7,139 bases of DNA from Candidatus Hydrogenedentota bacterium (lineage in GTDB: Bacteria > Hydrogenedentota > Hydrogenedentia > Hydrogenedentales > CAITNO01): contig SLFT01000516.1 in NCBI GenBank assembly GCA_007124105.1, forward strand, positions 1 through 7,139, written 5' to 3'. The translations under genes were made by a program, and so were the position numbers. Each line of letters starts with the position of its first letter. Position 1 is the stretch's first letter. This document shows positions 1-5,711 of this stretch, one piece after another. Under the pieces are notes generated by a model. That model saw nothing but the letters and a program-made list of their open reading frames with translations. It did no database searches and had not been told where the DNA came from.

Positions 1-232
1 CAGGCGGCGGGGGTTCGGGGTACCATTTCAATGCGAAAGACGGGTCTATTTTATTGCGATACCGCCATAGTACCGGCGACGGCGTAATCGGGATAGGCGC
101 GTCCCACAACCCCTGAAATAATTCGCGCAGCGCCTTTTGCTTCAAAACGACCTGTTCTTCATACGGAACATCTTGATTGAGGCAGCCGCCGCACTCGCCG
201 AAATGCTCGCAAAGGGTGAGGGCGTCAGGCAT
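1..232 (-). CDS. RNA (uracil-C5)-methyltransferase, TrmA/RlmD family, N-terminal part only
   Basis: Reading the minus strand from ATG at 232-230 gives 77 open codons to the left edge, so the gene is cut by the window. The start of the protein carries CEHFGECGGC, a C-x5-C-x2-C pattern at residues 8, 14 and 17, then QDVPYEEQVVLKQ and, near residue 60, WRYRNKID. This Cys cluster followed by Y-x2-Q-x3-K and the W-x-YRNK block is the hallmark of the RlmD/RlmC/TrmA family. Family members use SAM to make 5-methyluridine in rRNA or tRNA, and RlmD-type members hold a 4Fe-4S cluster on such cysteines. There is no N-terminal TRAM domain: the protein begins directly at the Cys motif, as in RlmC-like members. 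The catalytic and SAM-binding parts lie outside the window, so the target base cannot be assigned. The start overlaps the preceding gene's stop by 8 nt, and GGAAAGGGAATAA precedes the ATG, which suggests translational coupling. Confidence 0.85.
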   Translation of the reverse strand, partial: MPDALTLCEHFGECGGCLNQDVPYEEQVVLKQKALRELFQGLWDAPIPITPSPVLWRYRNKIDPSFALKWYPEPPPP

Positions 233-1712
233 TTATTCCCTTTCCATTGCCGTTTCGTAAACAAGTCAACAAGGCATCCATATCCACGGAAGCCATGGAA
301 GTATATCTGTCCGCCATGGCATAGGGGATGTACAGAATCCCTTCATGCTGCATTGCGCCGCATGTATAGACAACGTTGGGCACATATCCTTCCCGTTCTT
401 CTTCACGTGTGAACAGCAACGGCTCGCGCAGGCGTCCAATGATCCGTGTCGGGTCTTCCAGATCAAGCAGCATGGCGCCGATGCAGTATTGGCGCATGGG
501 CCCAACGCCATGGGTCAGCAGCAACCAGCCTTCGTCGGTTTCCAGGGGCGCGCCGCAATTGCCAATAATCGTTAATTCCCAGGGGTATTCCGGTTCGGCG
601 AGCAATACCGCCGATTCCCAGAAATGGACATAATCAGAATACATCATATACAGGTTGCGCCCATCAATACGCGAACACATCGCATAGTGGCCGTTAACGC
701 GTTTGGGAAACAACGCCATCCCTTTGTCTCGCGCGCATGGGCCGTTCAATGTATGAATCTGTATATCCTTGAAATCGCTGGTCTCCAGCAGCATCGGCAG
801 GATATGCGTCCCGTTGAAGGCCGTATACGTGCCGTAATAAGTCTGCGCTCCGTCGTCATCGGTAAACTGCACCAGCCGCACGTCTTCGATGCCGCGCGCT
901 TCACTTTCGCTTTGTGGGAAAAGCACAATATCTGATATATCAGCATCTTCCGGCATGCGCACCTGGTAATTGGACTGCGCCAGCCAATAGATGCACTCTA
1001 CCGTTTCCGTTATTCCCGTTTCCTGTGAAAATGCGCCCACCGTCTGTTCAACCGCAGCCTTCAGCTCGCTATAGATAAATCTTTCCGGCAACGACGCGAG
1101 CATCTGTTCCGCGTGGCTCTTGTTTACGGACATTTCCGTTAATTTGCGTAGAAACAGCGGTTTCAAAAAAAACTGGTCCGGCATCCGTTTAGCGTGTACG
1201 GAAAAGCGGGCGGGCGGGTCCAGCGTGATTGCATCATTCCCCTGGATTGTACCCGTGCGAAACACAACGGACGAAATATGTCCCTCGCCAGTAGCGCGCA
1301 GACTCATGACAAACCGGCAGGCATTGGGTTCGAGACCATCCTGGCATGGATGTTTGACAATAGACGGATTAAACAGCGCTGCCGCTTCCAGGGAGTATTC
1401 CATGGTGAAATAACTGCCCACCAGCAACCTTCTGTTCTCATCCAAGTCACCGGTATAGTCCGCGAGCTCGGCAACCAGCTCAAAGTGTTCGATAAATACA
1501 GTGCGCAAATCTTTGTGACGCTCCCTGAATAACGAAAACACTTGGTTCAGAGTGCCAGCAACAAGTTCATCCGACAGCTCACAAATGCGCTGCACTAGAA
1601 AATGAAAACGTGTTTCGCCGTAAATCGCGAACATACGCGGAATAACGCGTCCTTCATTTCTGTGCAGTTCCAGAGGAAGCTGTCGCACCAGCGGATGGGG
1701 GGGGCGGGTCAT
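225..1712 (-). CDS. GH130-family beta-mannoside phosphorylase/glycosidase
   Basis: The 495-residue protein resembles the GH130 five-bladed beta-propeller family, which acts on beta-mannosides, mostly by phosphorolysis that releases mannose 1-phosphate and in some members by hydrolysis. Visible family-like blocks are LFNPSIV (113-119), FVMSLRATGEGHISSVVFRTG (about 134-154), GIEDVRL (274-280), GTYTAFNG (294-301), KGMALFPKRVNGHYAMCSRID (330-350), GNCGAPLETDEGWLLLTHGVG (384-404) and YIPYAMAD..TSMASVDMDALL near the end. Asp277 in GIEDVR aligns with the GH130 general-acid position, usually written G-x-EDPR, so Val replaces Pro here. About 100 mostly helical residues precede the propeller, making it longer than the roughly 320-390 residues of short GH130 enzymes. 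No signal peptide is visible, so it is probably cytoplasmic. The start at 1712 is supported by AAGGAG 10 nt upstream. It is preceded by a 404-nt gap and followed by an overlapping methyltransferase gene. Phosphorylase versus hydrolase and linkage are not settled. Confidence 0.85.
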   Translation of the reverse strand: MTRPPHPLVRQLPLELHRNEGRVIPRMFAIYGETRFHFLVQRICELSDELVAGTLNQVFSLFRERHKDLRTVFIEHFELVAELADYTGDLDENRRLLVGSYFTMEYSLEAAALFNPSIVKHPCQDGLEPNACRFVMSLRATGEGHISSVVFRTGTIQGNDAITLDPPARFSVHAKRMPDQFFLKPLFLRKLTEMSVNKSHAEQMLASLPERFIYSELKAAVEQTVGAFSQETGITETVECIYWLAQSNYQVRMPEDADISDIVLFPQSESEARGIEDVRLVQFTDDDGAQTYYGTYTAFNGTHILPMLLETSDFKDIQIHTLNGPCARDKGMALFPKRVNGHYAMCSRIDGRNLYMMYSDYVHFWESAVLLAEPEYPWELTIIGNCGAPLETDEGWLLLTHGVGPMRQYCIGAMLLDLEDPTRIIGRLREPLLFTREEEREGYVPNVVYTCGAMQHEGILYIPYAMADRYTSMASVDMDALLTCLRNGNGKGINA

Positions 1713-1720
1713 AAAAAAAA
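1697..1720 (-). repeat. T8 and C8 homopolymer tracts flanking the GH130 start codon
   Basis: On the coding strand eight T (1720-1713) fill most of the space between the Shine-Dalgarno site and ATG, and eight C (1704-1697) cover codons 3-6. The C tract is in frame as written. Adding one C would give a 19-residue peptide ending at TGA 1656-1654. Losing one C would read into TAG at 1597-1595. The T tract sets the Shine-Dalgarno-to-ATG spacing at 10 nt. Whether the tracts vary in the population cannot be seen here. Confidence 0.6.
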
Positions 1721-1722
1721 CG

Positions 1723-1728
1723 CTCCTT
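1723..1728 (-). promoter_or_regulatory. Ribosome binding site of the GH130 gene
   Basis: AAGGAG on the minus strand lies 10 nt before the ATG at 1712. It decides this start over later Met codons. The spacing is slightly long and matches that of the glycosyltransferase gene upstream. Confidence 0.7.
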
Positions 1729-1733
1729 GCACC

Positions 1734-1758
1734 AGCGAAGCCAAACCAGGCCTTCGCT
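1734..1758 (-). promoter_or_regulatory. Hairpin in the leader just upstream of the GH130 ribosome binding site
   Basis: AGCGAAG (minus strand, 1758-1752) is an exact reverse complement of CTTCGCT (1740-1734), giving a 7-bp stem with an 11-nt loop ending 5 nt before the AAGGAG site. Part of the 3' arm, CGCT, can also pair with AGCG (1724-1721). That alternative 4-bp hairpin would hold AAGGA of the ribosome binding site next to the T8 run. This may be a translation or attenuation switch, but both stems are short and chance is a real alternative. Confidence 0.35.
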
Positions 1759-1759
1759 T

Positions 1760-1786
1760 ATCATATTGTTGGATCGCAATTGTCTA
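1760..1786 (-). promoter_or_regulatory. Weak sigma70-like promoter candidate for the GH130 gene
   Basis: TAGACA (1786-1781, five of six to TTGACA) and TATGAT (1765-1760, five of six to TATAAT) are separated by 15 nt, which is shorter than ideal. Initiation would fall near 1752, about 40 nt before the ATG and inside the adjacent hairpin. Only the similarity to consensus and the position support it. Confidence 0.25.
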
Positions 1787-1996
1787 GCATGATACCTTCT
1801 CCCACAAAACAAAAAGCGCATCATGCTTAGATTCAATAACATAGAAGAACTCGTGTTTTTCCTTAAACTGTACAGATTACGTGATACGCGTACGAGCGCG
1901 AAAAACGAGACGACAAACTTCATACTCGCCAATCGTAACCGAAACTTTGGAGTACGCCGTTTCTTTCAAGAAAATCCCCGCACCGAGTGGCGCCGG

Positions 1997-2036
1997 GCGC
2001 GCAATGACTGCAAAAATGTTGAACGTCATTGCGAGC
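1997..2036. repeat. Inverted repeat of the CATTGCGAGC type
   Basis: CGCAATGAC (2000-2008) and GTCATTGCG (2025-2033) are perfect reverse complements separated by 16 nt. Extending outward gives 11 matches of 12 (1997-2008 against 2025-2036). The right arm continues as GTCATTGCGAGCGGCAATCTGG. This resembles the GTCATTGCGAGC...GCAATCT palindromic repeat seen scattered between genes in many unrelated bacterial genomes. Only one copy lies in this window, so its repeat status in this genome is inferred from resemblance. Confidence 0.5.
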
Positions 2037-2116
2037 GGCAATCTGGGCTTTCCGTACACGCTCTAATACTTTGGTGGACAGTTACAAACAGAACAGAGTC
2101 GCTGGCATACTACCGC

Positions 2117-4444
2117 TTAGTTTACAGCACTCTTTTCGCCCGCTTCCACCACGCGCTTCCTGGAAGCGTCTGCAACTATAGCTGAGCGGGTCAGGTCCTG
2201 TATGGTCAACAGTGAAATCAGCCATGCCAGTGTTGATTCTGCGCCCTGATTCAGATTTGGTCCGTCAGGGTGCAGGCCGTCACGACAACCGCCGGTGTGA
2301 TAATCGTACAAGTCCGATTGCGTATCGTTATGTCCCAGAAACCACTTCAGGCAGTTTTGCGCGCGTTTGCGCCACATCATATCCTGTGTGCATCGAAATG
2401 CTTCGGCGCACGCCTCCACCAGCGACATTGCTTCAATGGGCTGCTGATCGAAGTATGCCCGCGTCCCGTCCCGTGTCATCCAGCCCTGGTTTCCTATGAG
2501 ACTAATGGCGCCGTCCTTGTTCGTCTGGAGTTTGTACAGCCATTCAAGGGATAGCAATCCCTGCTCAACCATGGCAGCGTCCGGTATCCACTGGCCGCTA
2601 AGAATCAAGGCGTGGGGGAGTTTCGCATTGGCGTAGGCAAGCACATCTTCGCCCCAGGGCCATTCTTCACTGCCTTGGGCAAAGGCCTCGTGCAGCTGTT
2701 TTGCAAATTTTTCGCGGATACGGCGCACCTGCGCATCTCCATCGTAACGACGCAAATAGGCATGCATCCCAATCAGTGAAAACGCCCAGGCACGGGGCGA
2801 CCGAAATTCTTCAATGGCTGCGAGGGCGCGATGGAAGAAACGGGTCACAAACGAAAGAAGCGTTTGCGTCGGCGCCAGCGCGGTGGCGACGCCAAGAGCC
2901 CACAAGGCGCGCGCGTGCGCGTCTTCGCTTCCCGCCTCCTCGACCCAGCTGCGGTCGTAATTCATAAAGTTCCTGAACCGCCTGTTCTCAGGGTTATAAG
3001 CATGATGCATAAAGGCAAGGTACGTGTTAATGAGCGGGAGCATGGTTTCATCGTGATACAAGTCATAGTGCATGAGAGCGGCAATCAGGGCGCGGGCATT
3101 GTCGTCCACGCAATAGCCATGAAAGCGGTCCGGCACGGAAAATACGGCGTGCTGCGATATGCCTGTATCGTCGGTCAGCATTTGCAGATGGGTCAGTTTA
3201 ATATCTGGTATTCCTTCCACATCACCGTGACGATCATGGAGAAACGCGCTGGTGCGCGGCTTCTGTTTCCAGTCTTCCATGACGGACCTTGCAAGATTCA
3301 GATAATGCGCGCCCACAGCATTCCAGACCATGTCCCGCCCATACATGTACGCTTTTTTGCGCATGGCGTCGCGTTGCACCGGGTTGTGCAGCAATTCGTT
3401 TACAGTATCCGCGAGCGCGCCATGGTCATTGAAAGGAAACAGTCTTCCTCTGCCTTCGTCCAACAGTTCCTGTGCGTACCAGAAAGGCGTTGACACCACG
3501 GCCTTACCCGCGCCCAGCGCGTAGGCCAACGTACCGGACGTAATCTGCGCTTCATTCAGATAGGACGTCACGTATATGTCCGCCGCGCCGATATAGCCGC
3601 AAAGTTCCTCAAGCGATACATATCGGTTGTGGAATGTTACGTTTTCCTTGACATCCAGTTTTTCAATCAGTTGCTCCAGAGAATCACGATACGCATTTCC
3701 CTGCATTTTCAAAATGTGCGGATGGGTGGCGCCCAGAATGACATAGAGCGCCTCGGGATGCTTCTTCACAATTTCCGGCAGCGCCTTAATGGCCACCTCG
3801 ATGCCTTTTCCCGGCGACAACAAGCCAAAAGTAAGGAGCACGGTGCGTCCCTCGAAACCGAACTGATCCTTGTGATAGGCGGTATCCACAAAAGGCACAT
3901 CCGGGATGCCGTGCGGGATGTAAGCGATTTTTTCGCGCGGCGCCTTATACGTATGCTCGAGGATGTCAAAAGCCTTATGGCTCATCACCACGAGCCGGTC
4001 GCTCTGCGCGATAATATCAGCCATGGCCGTAGCCTGGCCGGGGGTGGGGTCCGTTAAGACGGTGTGCAGGGTTGTTATCAACGGCATGCGCAACCGTGAG
4101 ATGAGATTCTGTATATGGCTGCCGTCGGGGCCGCCGTAAATTCCGAATTCATGTTGCAGGAATACAACGTCTACATTGTTGATGTTGAGTAAATCGGCGG
4201 CCATTCTGTAGTCGCGCTTTTGCGCAGCGCGCAGCTGTAACCGCACCTCCGGAGGGTATGGATACCCTTTCGGTGTATCGTCAAGAGCGACTACCAGTGT
4301 GCTGAGATCGTTGTGATTACGCATAAGAGCGTCGCGCAAATCCTTGGTGAACGTGGCGATGCCGCATTGTCGGGGCACATAGGAACCGATCATCGCCACA
4401 CGCTGCGTTTCTGCGTGTACGCTGTCGTGATTTTGCTGTGTCAT
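2117..4444 (-). CDS. Two-domain glycosyltransferase: GT4 domain plus C-terminal helical domain
   Basis: The 775-residue protein begins with a GT-B fold glycosyltransferase of family 4 (about 15-390). Visible blocks are AMIGSYVPRQCGIATFT (17-33), HEFGIYGG, TTLHTVL, IPHGIPDVPF, the second-domain block TFGLLSPGKGIEVAIKALPE (205-224, Lys213 likely contacting donor phosphate) and YLNEAQITSGTLAYALGAGK (295-314). The usual E-x7-E motif is altered: Glu298 is present but Leu306 stands where the second Glu is expected. Residues about 415-755 form a second, helix-rich domain with GYCVDDNARAL (443-453), WVEEAGSEDAHARALWALG, EEWPWGEDVLAYANAKLPHAL and CRDGLHPDGPNLNQGAESTL. This looks like an alpha/alpha-toroid rather than a second transferase, and I cannot assign its activity. 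No membrane segment or signal peptide is evident. The start at 4444 is set by AAGGAG 10 nt upstream. manC ends 20 nt before it, so the two are probably co-transcribed and GDP-mannose is a likely donor, by inference. Confidence 0.85.
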   Translation of the reverse strand: MTQQNHDSVHAETQRVAMIGSYVPRQCGIATFTKDLRDALMRNHNDLSTLVVALDDTPKGYPYPPEVRLQLRAAQKRDYRMAADLLNINNVDVVFLQHEFGIYGGPDGSHIQNLISRLRMPLITTLHTVLTDPTPGQATAMADIIAQSDRLVVMSHKAFDILEHTYKAPREKIAYIPHGIPDVPFVDTAYHKDQFGFEGRTVLLTFGLLSPGKGIEVAIKALPEIVKKHPEALYVILGATHPHILKMQGNAYRDSLEQLIEKLDVKENVTFHNRYVSLEELCGYIGAADIYVTSYLNEAQITSGTLAYALGAGKAVVSTPFWYAQELLDEGRGRLFPFNDHGALADTVNELLHNPVQRDAMRKKAYMYGRDMVWNAVGAHYLNLARSVMEDWKQKPRTSAFLHDRHGDVEGIPDIKLTHLQMLTDDTGISQHAVFSVPDRFHGYCVDDNARALIAALMHYDLYHDETMLPLINTYLAFMHHAYNPENRRFRNFMNYDRSWVEEAGSEDAHARALWALGVATALAPTQTLLSFVTRFFHRALAAIEEFRSPRAWAFSLIGMHAYLRRYDGDAQVRRIREKFAKQLHEAFAQGSEEWPWGEDVLAYANAKLPHALILSGQWIPDAAMVEQGLLSLEWLYKLQTNKDGAISLIGNQGWMTRDGTRAYFDQQPIEAMSLVEACAEAFRCTQDMMWRKRAQNCLKWFLGHNDTQSDLYDYHTGGCRDGLHPDGPNLNQGAESTLAWLISLLTIQDLTRSAIVADASRKRVVEAGEKSAVN

Positions 4445-4454
4445 AACCGTTGTT

Positions 4455-4460
4455 CTCCTT
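4455..4460 (-). promoter_or_regulatory. Ribosome binding site of the glycosyltransferase gene
   Basis: AAGGAG on the minus strand sits in the 20-nt gap after the manC stop, 10 nt before ATG 4444. It supports that start over the later in-frame Met18. Confidence 0.7.
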
Positions 4461-4464
4461 GTTC

Positions 4465-5580
4465 TTATAGTTTCTTCGAGTCGCGTTCCTTCAGCGTGGA
4501 CACAATACGACGCACTTCCTCGGCCCGTGTACTGTCCATCACCAGAACGGCATCCTCGGTAACCACAACGGTTACATTTGACAATCCCAACGCAGCGACT
4601 TCCATTTTTCCCGCGCCCGCGGCATTTACAATGATGCTGTTGTTGCAGTCTACAACCACCGCATCGCCGCGCAGCAGATTGCCGGCTTCGTCCACATTAT
4701 CCGCGCGGCGCAACGCTGTCCAGGAGCCCACATCCGCCCAGGGGAAGTCGCCTTCAACCACCATGATATTGCGCGCGTTTTCCATCAGGGCATAGTCAAT
4801 ACTGATGTCTTCGAGTGCCTCAAAAACCCGTGCCGCAGCGACTGTATCATCAGCGCGCAGCGCTTCCGCCATCTCGTGTATTGCCGCCGCAATATCCGGT
4901 CGTGCTTGGGTCATTTCATCCAAAAAGGTTGACAGACGCCAGAAGAACATGCCGCTGTTCCAGAAGAAACGTTTTGACGCGAGAAACTCGCGCGCCCGTT
5001 CCGCATCGGGTTTTTCATGAAAGGCGCGCACTTTGTATACCGGCGCGTCCAGTTCCTGCCGCGTGTCCGGTTCGCTCTCAATGTAGCCGAAACCGGTAGC
5101 GGGCCGCGTGGGCGTGATGCCGCATGTCACCAGCGCGGGCTCGGCGTCGGCCACGCGCATTGCCGTGCGGACAGTTCGAAGGAAAGCGTCCACATCGCCG
5201 ATGCGATGGTCCGCCGTCATAATGGCCAGGCAAATGCGTTCCGACGCCGCATCCCCATGCCGGGCCAGCAAATGCGCCGTGATATATGCCAGTGCGCCGG
5301 TGGTGTTTCGTTTACAAGGCTCGGTCAACACGTTCTCCCTGGGGAGAGGGAGACCAGCGTCCCGGATGGGCGCGGCGAGATGTTTTCCGGTGACAATATA
5401 GGTGTTGTCCATGCCCGCTAACGCTGTCGCGCGCTCTACTGCCTCAAGCAACATACTCTTGTCAGGCTCGTTTAGCGGCAACAGTTGTTTGGGCTTATTG
5501 CGACGGGATAACGGCCAGAAACGCTCGCCCGCGCCGCCAGCCATGATAACGCTAACGAGTCTAGTATCTTTTCCTGTCAT
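4465..5580 (-). CDS. manC: Mannose-1-phosphate guanylyltransferase (GDP-mannose pyrophosphorylase)
   Basis: The enzyme makes GDP-mannose from mannose 1-phosphate and GTP in the cytoplasm. From ATG 5580 it has 371 residues, the size of the single-domain form. No C-terminal phosphomannose-isomerase domain is present. Motifs in order are VIMAGGAGERFWPLSR (11-26) with PKQLLPL (30-36) for nucleotide binding, LTEPCKRNTTGAL (85-97), TADHRIGD (122-129), GFGYIE (163-168), FHEKPD (187-192), WNSGMFFW (207-214), IDYALMENA (261-269) and WADVGSW (281-287). All key blocks are intact. An in-frame ATG at 5640 would add 20 residues (MFSLLFFRHC...) unlike the family, with no ribosome binding site. The ATG at 5580 places the nucleotide loop at the normal distance from the N-terminus, although its own site is weak (GAAAGAA about 8 nt upstream). 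TTG at 5586 is a minor alternative. It leads directly into the glycosyltransferase gene 20 nt downstream and would supply its donor sugar. Confidence 0.95.
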   Translation of the reverse strand: MTGKDTRLVSVIMAGGAGERFWPLSRRNKPKQLLPLNEPDKSMLLEAVERATALAGMDNTYIVTGKHLAAPIRDAGLPLPRENVLTEPCKRNTTGALAYITAHLLARHGDAASERICLAIMTADHRIGDVDAFLRTVRTAMRVADAEPALVTCGITPTRPATGFGYIESEPDTRQELDAPVYKVRAFHEKPDAERAREFLASKRFFWNSGMFFWRLSTFLDEMTQARPDIAAAIHEMAEALRADDTVAAARVFEALEDISIDYALMENARNIMVVEGDFPWADVGSWTALRRADNVDEAGNLLRGDAVVVDCNNSIIVNAAGAGKMEVAALGLSNVTVVVTEDAVLVMDSTRAEEVRRIVSTLKERDSKKL

Positions 5581-5650
5581 GCTCAATATTCTTTCGCTTT
5601 TGTTCCTTGTGCAATGCCTGAAAAACAGCAGTGAGAACATAGTCGCCGGT

Positions 5651-5690
5651 GTGTTTGCGCGATTCTGTTATACAACGCCGGCGCAAGCAC
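5651..5690. repeat. 10-bp imperfect inverted repeat upstream of manC
   Basis: GTGTTTGCGC (5651-5660) and GCGCAAGCAC (5681-5690) pair at nine of ten positions around a 20-nt centre. The mismatch is a G-T wobble on the plus strand and an A-C mismatch in minus-strand RNA. The centre holds TATAAC on the minus strand (5672-5667), a -10-like hexamer without a good -35 partner. It lies in the 131-nt gap between hisS and manC and has no T run directly after it on the minus strand, so it is not a standard terminator. An operator around a manC promoter or a leader hairpin are both possible. Confidence 0.35.
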
Positions 5691-5711
5691 TCAGGATTAC
5701 CTTTTTCAGTC

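Larger units (their letters stand above)
1713..2116. other. 404-nt non-coding gap between the glycosyltransferase and GH130 genes
   Basis: No convincing gene is present. Short open frames on both strands are composition accidents: translations such as HCERQSG and PLAMT are typical of the CATTGCGAGC-type repeat lying inside. The gap contains that inverted repeat (1997-2036), a 14-bp palindrome TTTCTTTCAAGAAA (1960-1973), two 8-bp palindromes, CTGTACAG at 1868-1875 and TACGCGTA at 1884-1891, a weak promoter-like pair (1760-1786) and a hairpin (1734-1758). No GC-rich hairpin with a T run follows the glycosyltransferase stop codon. Read-through from upstream therefore cannot be excluded, although the length of the gap suggests the GH130 gene has its own promoter. 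Confidence 0.6.

Noticed and set aside
137..412. Plus-strand open frame of 91 codons near the left edge
   Set aside because: It is antisense to both the methyltransferase start and the GH130 end, which have clear family motifs.
1877..2059. Minus-strand open frame of 60 codons in the gap, beginning MYGKPRLPLAMT
   Set aside because: Its start is the repeat read on the other strand, and the rest shows no domain-like pattern or ribosome binding site.
1823..2185. Plus-strand open frame of 120 codons across the intergenic gap
   Set aside because: It overlaps the end of the glycosyltransferase gene, has no recognisable motif, and its middle (ERHCERQSG) is the translation of the CATTGCGAGC repeat, a known source of false genes.
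2831..3493. Plus-strand open frame of 220 codons opposite the glycosyltransferase
   Set aside because: It lies wholly antisense to a well-supported gene, is rich in Arg/His/Val as expected of a shadow frame, and matches no family I recognise.
5581..5640. Upstream ATG at 5640 as the manC start
   Set aside because: The extra 20 residues are unlike the family and no ribosome binding site precedes this ATG. The start at 5580 places the GGAGERFWP loop at the normal position.
5681..5711. Plus-strand hairpin followed by a T run as a terminator between hisS and manC
   Set aside because: The T run begins about 11 nt after the stem and is on the strand with no gene ending there, so it does not fit an intrinsic terminator for hisS.
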